A stretch of DNA of 64,000 nucleotides from Littorina saxatilis (taxonomy: Eukaryota; Mollusca; Gastropoda; Littorinimorpha; Littorinidae): NCBI RefSeq assembly GCF_037325665.1, contig NC_090251.1, forward strand, positions 32,857,591-32,921,590. The letters run 5' to 3'. The notes below the pieces were generated by a model, which worked only from the letters and a program-made list of their open reading frames with translations, was not told the DNA's origin and did not search any database. The translations under genes and the position numbers were made by a program. Below are positions 34,598 through 46,224 of the stretch, piece by piece. The first letter of the stretch is position 1; the number at the start of each line of letters is the position of its first letter.

Positions 34598-35675
34598 ATA
34601 GGCACATAAAGTTATGTCTGAAAAAAGGGAAGGTTGGACAAAATTGCAAAAGTCTTGTTTTCTTTATGAAAAGGTCGAAAATAGGCACATAAACATTATA
34701 GTTAAAAAGGAGGTTGCTGCGGGTTGCGCAAGTGGGTCATTTGGACGGTTATGACGTCACAATATTACCGGAAAAGTTAAAATTCTTGTAAAAAAACCAA
34801 ATATGGTCATGTAACATGTCATTTTGTAGGGTTTTGTGAGACATTTCACATGGAACAAACTGATTTGCAATAATAATAGATGCGTTCACAGTATTTGCTC
34901 ACGCAAGTCCTGAATGCCGTGAACAGATAATAAAGTTAAGCTGTGTAACTCTAATGACCAACTCGGCAGACGAACTTTAAGCATATTCTTAGTAGAACAT
35001 CATCTTGCGGACTAAGTTATCATTCTTCTTCTTCTTCCACATTGCGACCACGGTCATTTAGGCTGACCATTATGTCACATTGTGGAGGGTTGCAGATTCC
35101 AAAGAGTGAAAAAAAAAAAAAAAAAAAAAAAAAACACCCTAGCTAGAATCTACTGGGGGCTGGGGAGTTCCTGCACAATGCAGGAAATAGACTCCTGCGC
35201 AATGCAGGAGTCTGGGGCCTGGGGGTGTGAGAGGAGGAGGGATGAAGGGGTCTCGTTCCAGTCCCTGATTGTTCTTGGGAGGAAGCTGTTCTTTCTGTAG
35301 TTTGTTCTCGCTGGGATCCGCTTGAATTGCTGTCTCTCTGTGGGGACTCCATCATTATAAAGAAAAGAACATGAAAAACAAAAACATCTAACATTATCAT
35401 ACAATATGCATTATGTAACACAGCAAACAGACAGCAAGCTGCTTGCGCGAATAACAAAAAGTACCATATATATACAAGACAATAACCGTGTAGGCTTACT
35501 CACCGTACCCCTCAATGTCCGGTACTGTCGAAGGCTGGCGAATAATGATAATGAACAAGGAGGGCGTCGTAGGTGGAGTGGGGGTTAGGGAATGACCCAA
35601 TGGAAATCATTAGTCTATAGAGTTTTGGGGAAATCTTAAATGACCTAATCTCAGTGTCTCAGGGACATTTACATC
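34598..35675. other. No gene recognised; A-run and two small palindromes
   Basis: Unique-looking sequence follows the end of block A. A run of about 26 A lies at 35109-35134. At about 35167-35212 two consecutive hairpins share the core GCACAATGC/GCGCAATGC, the second with the perfect 9-bp stem GACTCCTGC/GCAGGAGTC. The segment 35140-35350 resembles the 3' end of some dispersed repeat, but I could not name it. Confidence 0.4.
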
Positions 35676-38140
35676 AGTTAAGTCTGTACGAACAATGGCC
35701 AGCAGCTGCCAGGTATGGGAGCATCTGTTGCAGAGAATCCAGATGAAGCTGCCAGTTACCAGTGCGTTCTGCTTTCAGGAACCGGCGTAGTATGCGAATG
35801 AGTTCCAAGTACTGAAGCCACAATCGTGCAGTCCGACTTTGGTCGTGAAACTTTTGTTTTGTGTTGTTTTGTGTTGTGTTTTGTGTTTTGCAGGACATGT
35901 TTTGTTTGAGTGGAAAGATCTTGTCGTGTGATTTGATCGTACAGAGAAAGCGCTGACTGAAGGATGGGATTTGCTGAAGTCACTGTACTATTCATTTCAG
36001 TGTTCCTGTTTGGTTCACAAGGCGCAGAGATTCCATCTTCTTCCATAGCTGTTTCAGTTCTTGCCGGAGGAACTTTAACGTCATTTTCCTCTGCCACAGG
36101 TCCCATTGCACGAGCTTCTGAATCTATGCTTGACGGGAGAGGTGAGTTGAACGTTGCTGAAGTGATCAAAGCATTTAGGACACTTTCCACGAGTAAATGG
36201 CCACGGACAGCCCTGGCGATAGCTTTCCCAGAAAGCATGTGGCTAACAGCGTTAGGAGCGAAGACGACTTCAAGGAGTTTTTGCAGACCTGATCCTCCCA
36301 TGAGGTGGCCGATACAACCCAGGAAGCTCATCTCTGTGTGGAAGCCCCCGAGGCGCAGAACAATGGAACGAAGAGGACTTTCGTGTGGTTCACAATCCAC
36401 AATCGTTTGTGCCTTCCACCAAAGGGGTTAGTCAAAAGTGAGCACGGGTGTCACATCATAACGTGCTGCCAAGGATGACACGAACTGCAGAGTGGAAAAG
36501 ATGCAGCTCAGGTTTGTGGGATCCATGTCGATCATCGGAAGGAAAGTCACAGTGCTCTTGCCGGGATAGAGGCCATTTGAGACAGACTGCATCATTCCAG
36601 ACCATCCAGGTCTGGGGGAGCGCAGAGGCCATGACAGCTTCCACAGCAGGTCCAGTTTCCAAGTGGCATCCTCCACCGACATGTCTCGCAGTTCGCTGTA
36701 TTTAAATGACAAATCAGATGACACAGCTTTGTAGTATTGCACTGGAATATGACCTGCCTTTATGGTACTTACAGCAGTCACATCCGGGTTTCGCGGAACT
36801 GGTTTGAAAGATCTGGCTCCTGGAGTTGCTGCTGCAATAATTCCCATTCCATGAAAAGTTCCACTACCATCCAAGGTTCTGATGTTATGATCCACATTAT
36901 CTGCAGCTATTTGGTGTCATGCCAGCTAGATCTGTGCCTTGATTCACGGCAGCACACTGCTAAAAAATCTTGACCTCAGAATATGAAAGGCAGTACCCTA
37001 GCTTGTTCAAGTGATCAACTAAATACCTTGAACCAAACAGATGGTGAAGCTGGACAGCAAGCCCTATCTGAAGAGGTGCCATCACAATCCTTGGACATGT
37101 TGCTTGCACCAAAGCTTGTCCCAGCGATGCAATTTTCAGCTGTGGTTCCTTCTTCCTGTGCAGAAGTGTCTGGAGAAAGAGCTTGACAGACTCGGGCAGA
37201 TACTCAAGATTGTGTTCAAGGTTTCCGATTTCATCTCTTGTGGGATACTTGTCTTTGTTTGATTTCATCTCCCGGATGTCAGACATGATCAGTTTTGCAG
37301 CAGCTTCTACAATTCGCAGCTTCTCAGTCGTTGCATCCTCATCTTTTGGAGTTCTTGAAAATGAGTATAAAATGTCCGCTGCAGTAACATGGAAAGTTAT
37401 GATGTTGGACTAATTGTTGTTGGTGCTGGTAATGATGATGGTTTTACCGAAATGCTGATCCAGCTTCCTTTTCATGTGTTTTTCAGAAAAGGGTTCATCA
37501 CAATATTGTCCAATCTTTTTGCAAAGGTCGCCTACAGTCACCTGTTCAGTTTCATTGTCCTCAAGATAGGAAATCACTCGGAGAAAGGCTTCTGTTCGAG
37601 TTGGATCTTCTGGTCGTCCTTTCGTCGTTTCTTTCGCCAGGGTATCGGGATGAGAGTTAAATGAAATTGGCACATTTTTCTTTGTTCTGAAATTTACATT
37701 ACATTGATTATGATATACTGCATCAGCTGCATGCAGATCTGGTGCAAATTCAAGGCGACCTCGAACGATCTCTGCCCACTTGTCCCCTACACCTCGTTCT
37801 TGGCATGCTTGAAGAAGTTTAAGCTGAAAACTAAACGAACGTACAAAATACACATCTGGACATACTTTCTTTTCGTCATCTTCAAGAGCAGGCTGGCCAC
37901 AAAACAAGCAGTCATGCGCAAAGTCAAATTTTTGCTGCTTCGAACGTAGGGTAGCCACATTCGCTGATTCCTCTGTTGTGCGTTTTCTATTATCACGGTT
38001 TATCGAGTTGGCGTTGCAGAACTCTTGCCTACACTCCTTATGTAGTCTCTGGCCTACTTGGAACGTCAGTGAAACATTACGTAACTGACTGGCTTTTTTA
38101 AGGCCTTTTACCCCCTTTTCAGTCTGGTGCACAGCTTTTT
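35676..38140 (-). pseudogene. Decayed copy of an uncharacterised multi-copy metazoan gene family
   Basis: Minus-strand open segments at 38132-37410, 37286-36960, 36895-36428 and 36400-35756 read in that order as one long protein broken by several stops and at least one frame change. Marks are an N-terminal cysteine/histidine-rich part with CLFCGQPALED and AVYHNQCNVNFRTKK, a middle part with IASLGQALVQAT, then VDHNIRTLDGSGTFHGMG, and a C-terminal part with SFLGCIGHLMGGSGL and AVSHMLSGKAIARAVRGH. I recall similar proteins as large, unnamed, repeated families in molluscs, cnidarians and other invertebrates. Repetition suggests a mobile origin, but no transposase signature or element ends were identified. 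The host function, if any, is unknown. Confidence 0.6.
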
Positions 38141-38289
38141 GTCCGTTCTAGATTGGGTTATTACAGATGACGCACGTTGGCTCAGGTTCATCTGAAAAAT
38201 GCGGATATTTACTATTAAAGCGGGATCATCTACTCGTACTCCCCTTCTAAACAAAAGCATCTAGATCTGTGCTGAGAACAACAACGATG

Positions 38290-39116
38290 ACAACGATAAA
38301 CAAGTCGCGTAAGGCGAAACTACTACATTTAGTCAAACTGTGGAACTCACAGAATGAAACTGAACGCACTGCATTTTTTCACAATGACCGTAGTCCGCCG
38401 CTCGTGCAAAACGCAGTGAAACTGACGAGACTGTTTAGCGCGGAAGTGGTTTCGCTGTGCTGCATAGCACGCTTTTCTGTACCTCTGTTCGTTTTAACTT
38501 TCTGAGCGTGTTTTTAATCCAAACATATCATATATATATGTTTTTGGAATCAGGAACCGACAAGGAATAAGATGAAATTGTTTTTAAATCGATTTCGGAA
38601 ATTTGATTTTGATCATAATTTTTATATTTTTAATTTTCAGAGCTTGTTTTTAATCCGAATATAACCTATTTATATGTTTTTGGAATGAGAAAATAATGAA
38701 GAATAAGATGAACGTAAATTTGGATCGTTTTCTATTAAAAAAAAAAAATCTCATTTTTAATGACCAAAGTCATTAATTAATTTTTAAGCCACCAAACTGA
38801 AATGCAATACCGAAGTCTGGCCTTTGTCTAAGATTGCCTGGCCAAAATGTCAATCAATTTGATTGAAAAATGAGGGTGTGACAGTGCCGCCTAAACTTTT
38901 ACAAAATGCCGGATATGACGTCATCAAAGTCATTTATCGAAAAATTGAAAACAATGTCCGGGGATATCATACCCAGAAACTCTCATGTCAATTTTCATAA
39001 AGATCGGTCCAGTAGTTTACTCTGAATCGCTCTACACACACACACGCACACACACACAGACACATATACACCACGACCCTCGTCTCGATTCCCCCTCTTA
39101 TGTTAAAACATTTAGT
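38290..39116 (+). mobile_element. Non-autonomous 0.8-kb DNA element, copy 3, right end lost
   Basis: It starts ACAAGTCGCGTAAGGCGAAA near 38300 and stops within ACATTTAGT at 39116, where the terminal palindrome of the other copies should follow. Same orientation as 3723-4520. Confidence 0.75.
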
Positions 39117-39269
39117 GGGACAGGTACACATATACTGAACACACAGACACACACACAGACACACACCAACTAACACTCCCGCGCGCGCACGCGTCACACA
39201 CACTGAGTTCGACATGAGTCACGAATGGAATGATTCTCTGAATAGGTTGCCGATCTGACTCCGTTAGCC
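39117..39269. other. AC-rich spacer
   Basis: A short stretch with (CA)n and GCGCGCGCACGCG between the truncated MITE and the DIRS-like element. No gene. Confidence 0.4.
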
Positions 39270-39389
39270 AACCATACATTTTGACTCGTTTTTCACAGAA
39301 ATTGAGTGAAATTAAGCATAAAATGACACATAGCTTGCCTGCAACGTACTTTTATAACACGCTAGACAGAACACAACTCATAGCAATTG

Positions 39390-39755
39390 TAAGGCTTCTT
39401 TTTAAGCCTACTGTCTATATGATACTTACCGAGACAGTACTATTCTTGCACATTATCTATTATAGGCCGAAAAAATTGGACAAAACGCTGAGTGGGTACA
39501 ATTATCTCCCATAACCATGCGCCACCGTGGATCCCAAGCACTGTCCGAGTGCTTCCCCCTTACAGGATGTAGGTGGCGCGTCCTCTTTCTTTATGAGCTG
39601 CAGACCCTCAAAAAGCCCATAACATATCAAGAGGGGAGGCGGGAGGGAAACTCTAATAGTACTGTCTCGGTAAGTATCATATAGACAGTAGGCTTAAAAA
39701 GAAGCCTTACAGTCAATATAACACTTACCTCGACAGTACTATTCTTGCACAGAAT
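39390..39755. repeat. Inverted repeat near the downstream end of the DIRS-like element
   Basis: A segment of about 53 bp at 39391-39445 is the near-perfect reverse complement of 39658-39712, marked by CTACTGTCTATATGATACTT and its complement. A further diverged direct copy of the arm (CGACAGTACTATTCTTGCAC) ends at about 39752. DIRS elements are known to carry inverted terminal repeats and an internal complementary region, and this is the best candidate here. Confidence 0.75.
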
Positions 39756-42700
39756 ACCAGAGTGGTGTGAGGGTGATATGTAGAGTATTAAACTCCTTAA
39801 TCAAAATCACTTAAATCCAAGGATTAAGATACCCAGGCAATTTTCGAACAGTACTACCGTAAAAGAAAATATACCCAAGAAACATACCTTAGACTGACGT
39901 GACCATGCTAGCAACCACTGCTGTGTGGTGAACTCAATGTCAAAGTCCAGGCCACTCAAAGCTTGACTACCACTGAGTCTACGGCAAGTGGCTAAAGCGA
40001 TGAGGAACAATTAGTCTTAAAAATCAGCAACTTGATACTGATGCCTGCCAGGGGTTCAAACTCATTGCTACGCAGGAGTTTGAGGACCAGAAAGACATCC
40101 CCCTTGGGAAATGAAACCCGAGGTTTAGACACCGCTGCATTGCTAATACCCGAAAGGACATTAGCGATGAGGGAGGACCTGATCAAGTGTTCAGTTCTGC
40201 GACCAGTAGCGGCCGCAATCGTGGAAGCGATGGCAGATCTGTATCCAAGAAGAGTCTTAGAAGAAAGACTCTTCTTTTGATACACTTCCACCAGGAAGTT
40301 GGCCAAGTCCTGTGTTGAGGGATAAAGCGGCTTTATCCCCTTGGACAAGGCGAAGGTGGCCCAAGCTCTCCAGCGTAAGTCGTAGAGCTGATTAGTTGAT
40401 CGCCTCTTAGCGTTCAAGGAAAACTCTACTGAACTCTTGTGCAATCCTAGTGCAAGCAGTTTGGAGCGCACAAGAGCCATGCGGTCAAGCACAGACTCTC
40501 TGGACGTGGATGAGGGAGGCATGATCGAGGCTGGAGCAGACCTCCCCCGTCCAGATCCAGAGGTAGAGGGTCTACGTGGGTGAGACCGCGAAGATCTGGA
40601 AACCACGGAGCTGTTGGCCAGTAAGGCGCGACCAAAATCAGTCTTGGTCGTTCCTGCAGATATTTTGCCAGCACCCTCGGAATCAGAGATGTCGGGGGAT
40701 AGGCGTAAGCATCGAGGAGCCTCCACAAGAGAGTGAATGCGTCCAAGTGGAACGCATTCATGTCTCGAAAGGGGCTGACGTACCTGGGAAGCCGAGCGCT
40801 GAATCGAGTTACGAACAGATCGATCAGAGGACGGTCCCACCTTGCCCACAGACGCTGTAGAACGTTGTGAGCGATGGTCCATTCTGTGGAGAGAACCTGA
40901 TCGCCCCGACTGAGAATGTCGGCCAGGGCGTTCAGTTTCCCCGGAACGAACTGGACTGACATCCGGACCTGATTGGTCTGGCACCAGAGCAGAATCTCCT
41001 CCGCCAACAGGGAGAGGGACCGAGAATTGGTGCCCCCCTGGTGGCGAAGGTAAGCTAAGCATGTGGTGTTGTTGTCCCCGTTGAAAATCAGAGGGGCCAA
41101 GGACAGGCCGAATGGGAGGGCCCGAAACTCGAACACCGTGCCCTCCCAAACGAACCGGAGCAGATGTCGGTACCCCGGGGCCACCAGGATGTGGAAGTAA
41201 GCATCCTGGAGGTCCCAGACATGGCCCAATCGTTTGGCCGGATGGCCAACCGGACCGACGAAGGGGTTTCCATCTTGAACTTGCACCTGTGAAGGTACAA
41301 GTTCAAGGTGGAGAGGTCCAACACCGGCCTGAACCGGCCGTCCTTTTTGGGGACGGTGAACAGGCGGGAGCAGAACCCCAGAGAAGGCTGAGAAAGGGGG
41401 TAGACCGCCTTCTTCTCGACCAACGAGTTCACCTCGTCCTGAAGAGCCTGCCATCTGGCAGGCTCTCGAGGAGGGGGGAACGTCCAAGGTAGAGCGGACA
41501 ATGGAGGTTGTGACGACAGCGGTAGAGAAAACCCCGACCACACCACCCTCAAGAAAAACTGGTTGGAGACCAGTCTGCCCCACATGCCGCGGGCCCGAAA
41601 AAAAAGGGAACCGCCGGACGAAAGAGGGGCAACTTGAGGGGGCGTCAACGTAGGGCCGGGACTCACTGAAAATTCTGCTGGCGGGCAGGCGCAGGCTTGC
41701 GACCACCCCCCCTGGTGGTGCTGCTTCCCCTTACCTGTCTGAGCACCCTTCGTCTTGCTTGGGAACGCAACAGGCGCCTAAGAGGAGGAAGAAGGAGGCA
41801 GTGAAACTGGCTTCTTCTTCTTCTTCTGAGGCTGGGAGCTGGAGGTGACTGTAGCACTTCTCTTACTCCCCGCCGCCGTCGCCGAAGCAGCGAGGCCAAC
41901 CATCAGAGAATCAGTGTTCCTCTGGCGTGTGGACTCCACCACAGAACGAACAGTGTCCGGATGAAAGAGGGAAGAAGGCTGAGGAAACGTGTTCCTCAGA
42001 CTCTTCCTCATATCCGGAGGCACTATAGAAGTAGGCAGAAAATGATCACGGAACAGGGCCAATAAAGTGGACCAGTGTTCCAATGGCCAATTCTGCCGCA
42101 GACGTCACGCACGATCGCACGGCATGCAAAGCCCGATCCACTCGAACCGTGTCAAGGACCCGAGTGGAATCGGACTCTGCCCGATTGGGAGGGTCCAACA
42201 GTGTGGACAGCGTGCTCATCCATGTCAAGGCCTGTGATTGGGCCTCGACTGTGGAAGAAACGGTGGCCTCAAGATTGTGGAACGAAGCAGAGCTCAGTTC
42301 CACCTTCTTGACCGAAGGCACCTCCCCAACGAACACATCACCGTCAGCCCCACCCTAAACACTCGAAGTCTGGAAAGGGAGAGTTCGAGAGTCAAAGGGA
42401 AAAGGGAGGGACGAAACAGATTGGACACGAGGAAACAGTGGAGGTGCGCCTCCCGAAGGAAAGCATGGCACTGAACCCGCGTCCTCCCGAGGAACATAGG
42501 TCGCGTTTGCACGTGAATCTGTACTCCTCAGGCGATGTGCTGCCGCTTCCACCGTGGCACTTAGACTAGGGTGGAACGCGAATTGCCGGCGGCCGGATCG
42601 TTCATAAAACGAGCCGCCGGCAGACGCGGCGTGAGCCTCCCGCGCCCGGGCCGAAGCGGACTCAAAGGACGAGAGGGCGTCTCAGGGAAGGACGTCCTGA

Positions 42701-43229
42701 AACTGTTCAAACGTCCTTCTAGCTGTGCGAGGACGAGCCTCCTGCCTCTCGTCCTCAGACCCCGGGTCCACGTCCTGTGTGTCAACACTAGACGACAGAC
42801 GCTTAAGAGAGGCATCCGTGACGTCAAGACGCCGCGTGATGTCTGTCATGTACTGTTGGAAAGTACGAAGCATAGCTTCGGAAGTTCCATCAGAAACCGG
42901 CAAGGGTAGAGTTTCAGTGTTAACCTCAGGGCGACCCTGATCCTCCTCCCTATCGTCCTCCGACTCACTCTCCTCTTCACTTCCCGACAACTCCTCAAAA
43001 GCAGGAGTGTAGGGAGCTTGAGGGGGAAGAGCCGAAAGCGATGAAGCAGGCTGTGAAGAAACGCCCACAGAAGCAAGAGGCCGCGAAGACCCCTGCCCCA
43101 AAGACGAAACGTCTCCAGCAGCCGAAGGGGGAGAAAAACAACAACCCTGCGACTGTTGGGTCAGCCCAGCCAACGAACCCCCGCCATTTATAGACTGAAC
43201 AGGAACCCATCGGGTCTGATCAGAAAAGA

Positions 43230-44870
43230 AATGGTCCGGTCCGGTCGGGGGTGCCGATCCGGTCCGGTAGGGTGGTCCGGTCCGGTGCCGTACCATCCGG
43301 AGGTCCCGTTCAGCACCGAACCATCGTACCCACAGAAGTGTTCGGGTGGTTAGGTCCGGACGTGGACATACCGTACCATCCGGACCCGTAGGTCCGGTGG
43401 TCCGGTATGGTCCGGTTCGGTGCCAGACCATCCAGACCAACAGAGGTGGTCGGGTGGTCCCGCACCGGACCATCCGGACCCGTAGGTCCGGACCCGTAGG
43501 TCCGGTACCATCCGGAGGTCCTGTTCGGCACCGAACCATCCGTACGCACAGAAGTGTTCGGGTGGTTCGGTCCGGGCGTGGACGTACCGTACCATCCGGA
43601 CCCGTAGGTCCGGTTCGGTGCCAGACCATCCGGACCAACAGAGGTGGTCGGGTGGTCCGGACCGGTCCGGTAGGGTGGTCCGGTGTTCCGGTCCGGTGTT
43701 CCGGTCCGGTCCCGTACCATCCGGAGGTCCCGTTCGGTACCGAACCATCCGTACCCACAGAAGTGTTCGGGTGGCTCGGTCCGGACGTGGACACACCGTA
43801 CCATCCGGACCCGTAAGTCCGGTATGGTCCGGTTCGGTGCCAGACCATCCGGACCAACAGAGGTGGTCGGGTGGTCCGGTCCGGACCGGACCACCGGTCC
43901 AGCACCGGACCATCCGGACCCGTAGGTCCGGTCCGGTCCCGCACCATCCGGAGGTCCCGTTCGGCACCGAACCACCCGTACCCACAGAAGTGTTCGGGTG
44001 GCTCGGTCCGGACGTGGACATACCGTACCATCCGGACCCGTAGGTCCGGTTCGGTGCCAGACCATCCGGACCAACAGAGGTGGTCGGGTGGTCCGGACCG
44101 ATCCGGTAGGGTGGTCCGGTGTTCCGGTCCTGTGGTCCGGTCCCATACCATCCGGAGGTCCCGTACGGCACCGAACCATCCGTACCCACTGAAGTGTTCG
44201 GTCCGGACGTGGACCTACCGTACCATCCGGACCCGTAGGTCCGGTGGTCCGGTATGGTCCGGTTCGGTGACAGACCATCCGGACCAACAGAGGTGGTCGG
44301 GTGGTCCGGTACCGGACCATCCGAACCCGTAGATTCGGTCCGGTCCCGTACCATCCGGAGGTCCCGTTCGGTACCGAACCATCCGTACCCACAGAAGTGT
44401 TCGGGTGGCTCGGTCCGGACGTGGACATACCGTACCATCCGGACCCGTAGGTCCGGCATGGTCCGGTTCGGTGCCAGACCACCCGGACCAACAGAGGTGG
44501 TCGAGTGGTCCGGTCCCGACCGGACCACTGGTCCGGTACCGTACCCTCCGGACCCGTAGGTCCGGTGTGTTCCGGTTCGGTGCCAGACCACCCAGACCAA
44601 CCGAGGTGGTCGGGTGGTCCGGTCCCGACCGAAACACTGGTCCCGTACCGTACCATCCGGACCCGTAGGTCCGGGGGGTCCGGCAAGGGCCAGAGGTACT
44701 GTCCCGCACCGGACCCTAAGGTCCGGTACGGTCCCGTACCATGGGTCCCGTCCGGACCAAACCCGGAGGTCAAGTCCAGTCGGGACCCGTGGGTCCGGTT
44801 CGATCCCGACCCGTAAGCCTGGAACGTTCCGGACCCTTGGTCCGGACCATCCGTCACCCGAACACCAGAC
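43230..44870. repeat. GC-rich satellite of about 205-230-bp units inside the DIRS-like element
   Basis: About 1.6 kb built from GGTCCGG/CCGGACC motifs. A mark CAGAAGTGTTCGGGTGG recurs at roughly 200-230-bp spacing from about 43330 to 44400, and CAACAGAGGTGGTCGGGTGG recurs between the marks. Units are full of short palindromes (GGTCCGGACC). Stop codons are so rare that several frames on both strands stay open for hundreds of codons. Those ORFs are composition effects, not evidence of a protein. Confidence 0.9.
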
Positions 44871-45338
44871 GCTAAGGAATGGCGTGGGGTCAAGACGGTC
44901 CGGTCGGAGGTGTCGGTCTGAGCAACAGAAACAATGTTCCCGTCGCCCTGACCATTCGACAGAAGTACCACGTTCTGTCGAACACCTCCACGTCCAGTAA
45001 CTAGTCGGCCGGAGCGTTTCAAGAGGGACAGCCACCAGTCACACGGACGTCAGAGGGAACCGTAGTAGCAGTGGTCGTAGGCACGAAGCCTGAAACCCCT
45101 GCCCCCACAGGACCGCCCTGAACGGGGTCAATTCGCATCCCAACCCCAGCGGGGAGGGAATTCAGAGACCCCGTCATCTCCTCCGATCTCCCCCCCCAGG
45201 AGGCCGAAACTACTGTCAAAACAGCAGCAGACGACCCAGCGAGGGAGTTCAGAGGAGGACCCGTGTCCCTCCTGGCTTCCACAGCGGTGGAAACCGAGGA
45301 GGGCACAGGAGAGGCACCGGAAAAAGAAAGATTTTAAT

Positions 45339-45456
45339 GCCAACTGCACCCGGTGTTCCCAGGCGGTCACCCATCCAAGTACTAACCGGGCACGACGTTG
45401 CTTAACTTCGGTGGTCGGACGAGAACCGGTGTTTTCAACGTGGTATGGCCGTTGGC
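45339..45456 (-). rRNA. 5S rRNA sequence embedded in the DIRS-like element
   Basis: Read on the minus strand, this is about 118 nt of full-length 5S rRNA: GGCCATACCACGTTGAAAAC near the 5' end, the box A region AAGTTAAGCAACGTCG, the box C region AGTACTTGGATGGGTGACCG, then CCTGGGAACACCGGGTGC. The terminal helix pairs GCCAAC with GTTGGC; the usual metazoan pair is roughly GCCTAC with GTAGGC, so both strands changed together. A T-rich stretch (TTTCTTTTT) follows about 8-17 nt downstream. It is in the element's own orientation and between gag-like stretches. It could be transcribed by RNA polymerase III, or be a fixed fossil. No 5S cluster is visible around it. Confidence 0.88.
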
Positions 45457-45744
45457 TGTCAAAACCTGAGTCTCTCCAGTAGCCCCTAGATCGGATTCAC
45501 CAACCCCCAAAGAGGGTTGGGAATCGACCTGCCCCCGGATTCGAGCCAGGGGGGAGAAGGAAACCTTCCCCCCAGGCTTGAAACCGGGAGGAGCTGAAGC
45601 CTGAGACTGAGGGCCGGACAACGGCGTCGAAGGGGGGGAAGCCTGTTCCACTGAAGGAGAAGGAGAAAGAAGCTTTTTCTTTCCCCTCGACCTTCCCCGA
45701 ACCTTCGACGGCGCAGCCCCGCCCGAAGTCCCAGGCTCAAGCCC

Positions 45745-45787
45745 AGCCTGTTTGAGCAAGCTCGCATTGAGCTTGCTCAAACAGGCT
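45745..45787. repeat. Perfect 19-bp hairpin in the gag-like region
   Basis: AGCCTGTTTGAGCAAGCTC (45745-45763) is followed after five bases by its exact reverse complement (45769-45787). It lies 290 bp from the 5S sequence and 150 bp from the gap. Confidence 0.85.
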
Positions 45788-45933
45788 TTCTCCGCCCTCC
45801 CTCGCCGCAAACGCAAAGCGTTTGGGGAGGGAGAGTCGGAGCGCCGAAAGATCCCCTTCTCCGTGCGTAAAACATGACGCTGGGCGCCCGGAGAAGGGTT
45901 GCCCCCGGCAGACTCTGGCTCCGTAGAACCAGA

Positions 45934-46133
45934 NNNNNNNNNNNNNNNNNNNNNNNNNNNNNNNNNNNNNNNNNNNNNNNNNNNNNNNNNNNNNNNNNNN
46001 NNNNNNNNNNNNNNNNNNNNNNNNNNNNNNNNNNNNNNNNNNNNNNNNNNNNNNNNNNNNNNNNNNNNNNNNNNNNNNNNNNNNNNNNNNNNNNNNNNNN
46101 NNNNNNNNNNNNNNNNNNNNNNNNNNNNNNNNN
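45934..46133. other. Assembly gap (200 N)
   Basis: Exactly 200 unknown bases, a common fixed size for gaps of unknown length. It separates the DIRS-like element from the sequence just left of block B, so the adjacency of the two sides is not proved. Confidence 0.95.
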
Positions 46134-46192
46134 TCTTTCTCTCTCTCCCACTCACACACATACACACAAACATTCTGGCTTTCACTTCTTCT

Positions 46193-46224
<32 letters not shown>

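Larger units (their letters stand above)
39270..45933 (-). mobile_element. DIRS-like tyrosine-recombinase retroelement, broken (fossil)
   Basis: A minus-strand element of at least 6.6 kb that runs into the assembly gap, so its upstream end is not seen. In element order its parts are a long gag-like region (about 45.9-41.8 kb), reverse transcriptase (about 41.7-41.0 kb, with VPKKDGRFRPVLDL and LPFGLSLAP), RNase H and the adjoining conserved block (about 41.0-40.6 kb, with CLAYLRHQGGT and FVPGKLNALADILSRG), and a tyrosine recombinase (about 40.5-39.8 kb, with ALATCRRLSGSQALSG). This combination defines DIRS. It is broken, with several interruptions and missing parts. Age is uncertain; domains are still easily read, so it is not ancient. 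A satellite array and a 5S rRNA sequence lie inside its gag-like region. Confidence 0.85.

Noticed and set aside
39992-41706. Considering the 39.3-45.9 kb element as an ordinary LTR retrotransposon
   Set aside because: The recombinase region is of tyrosine type, with no DDE integrase and no flanking long direct repeats seen; DIRS-like fits better.
43310-45035. Open frames of 489-570 codons on the minus strand, plus others on the plus strand
   Set aside because: They run through the GC-rich GGTCCGG satellite, are open in several frames on both strands, and have only repeat composition. The gag-like sequence beyond the array is real, but the array itself is not evidence for a protein.
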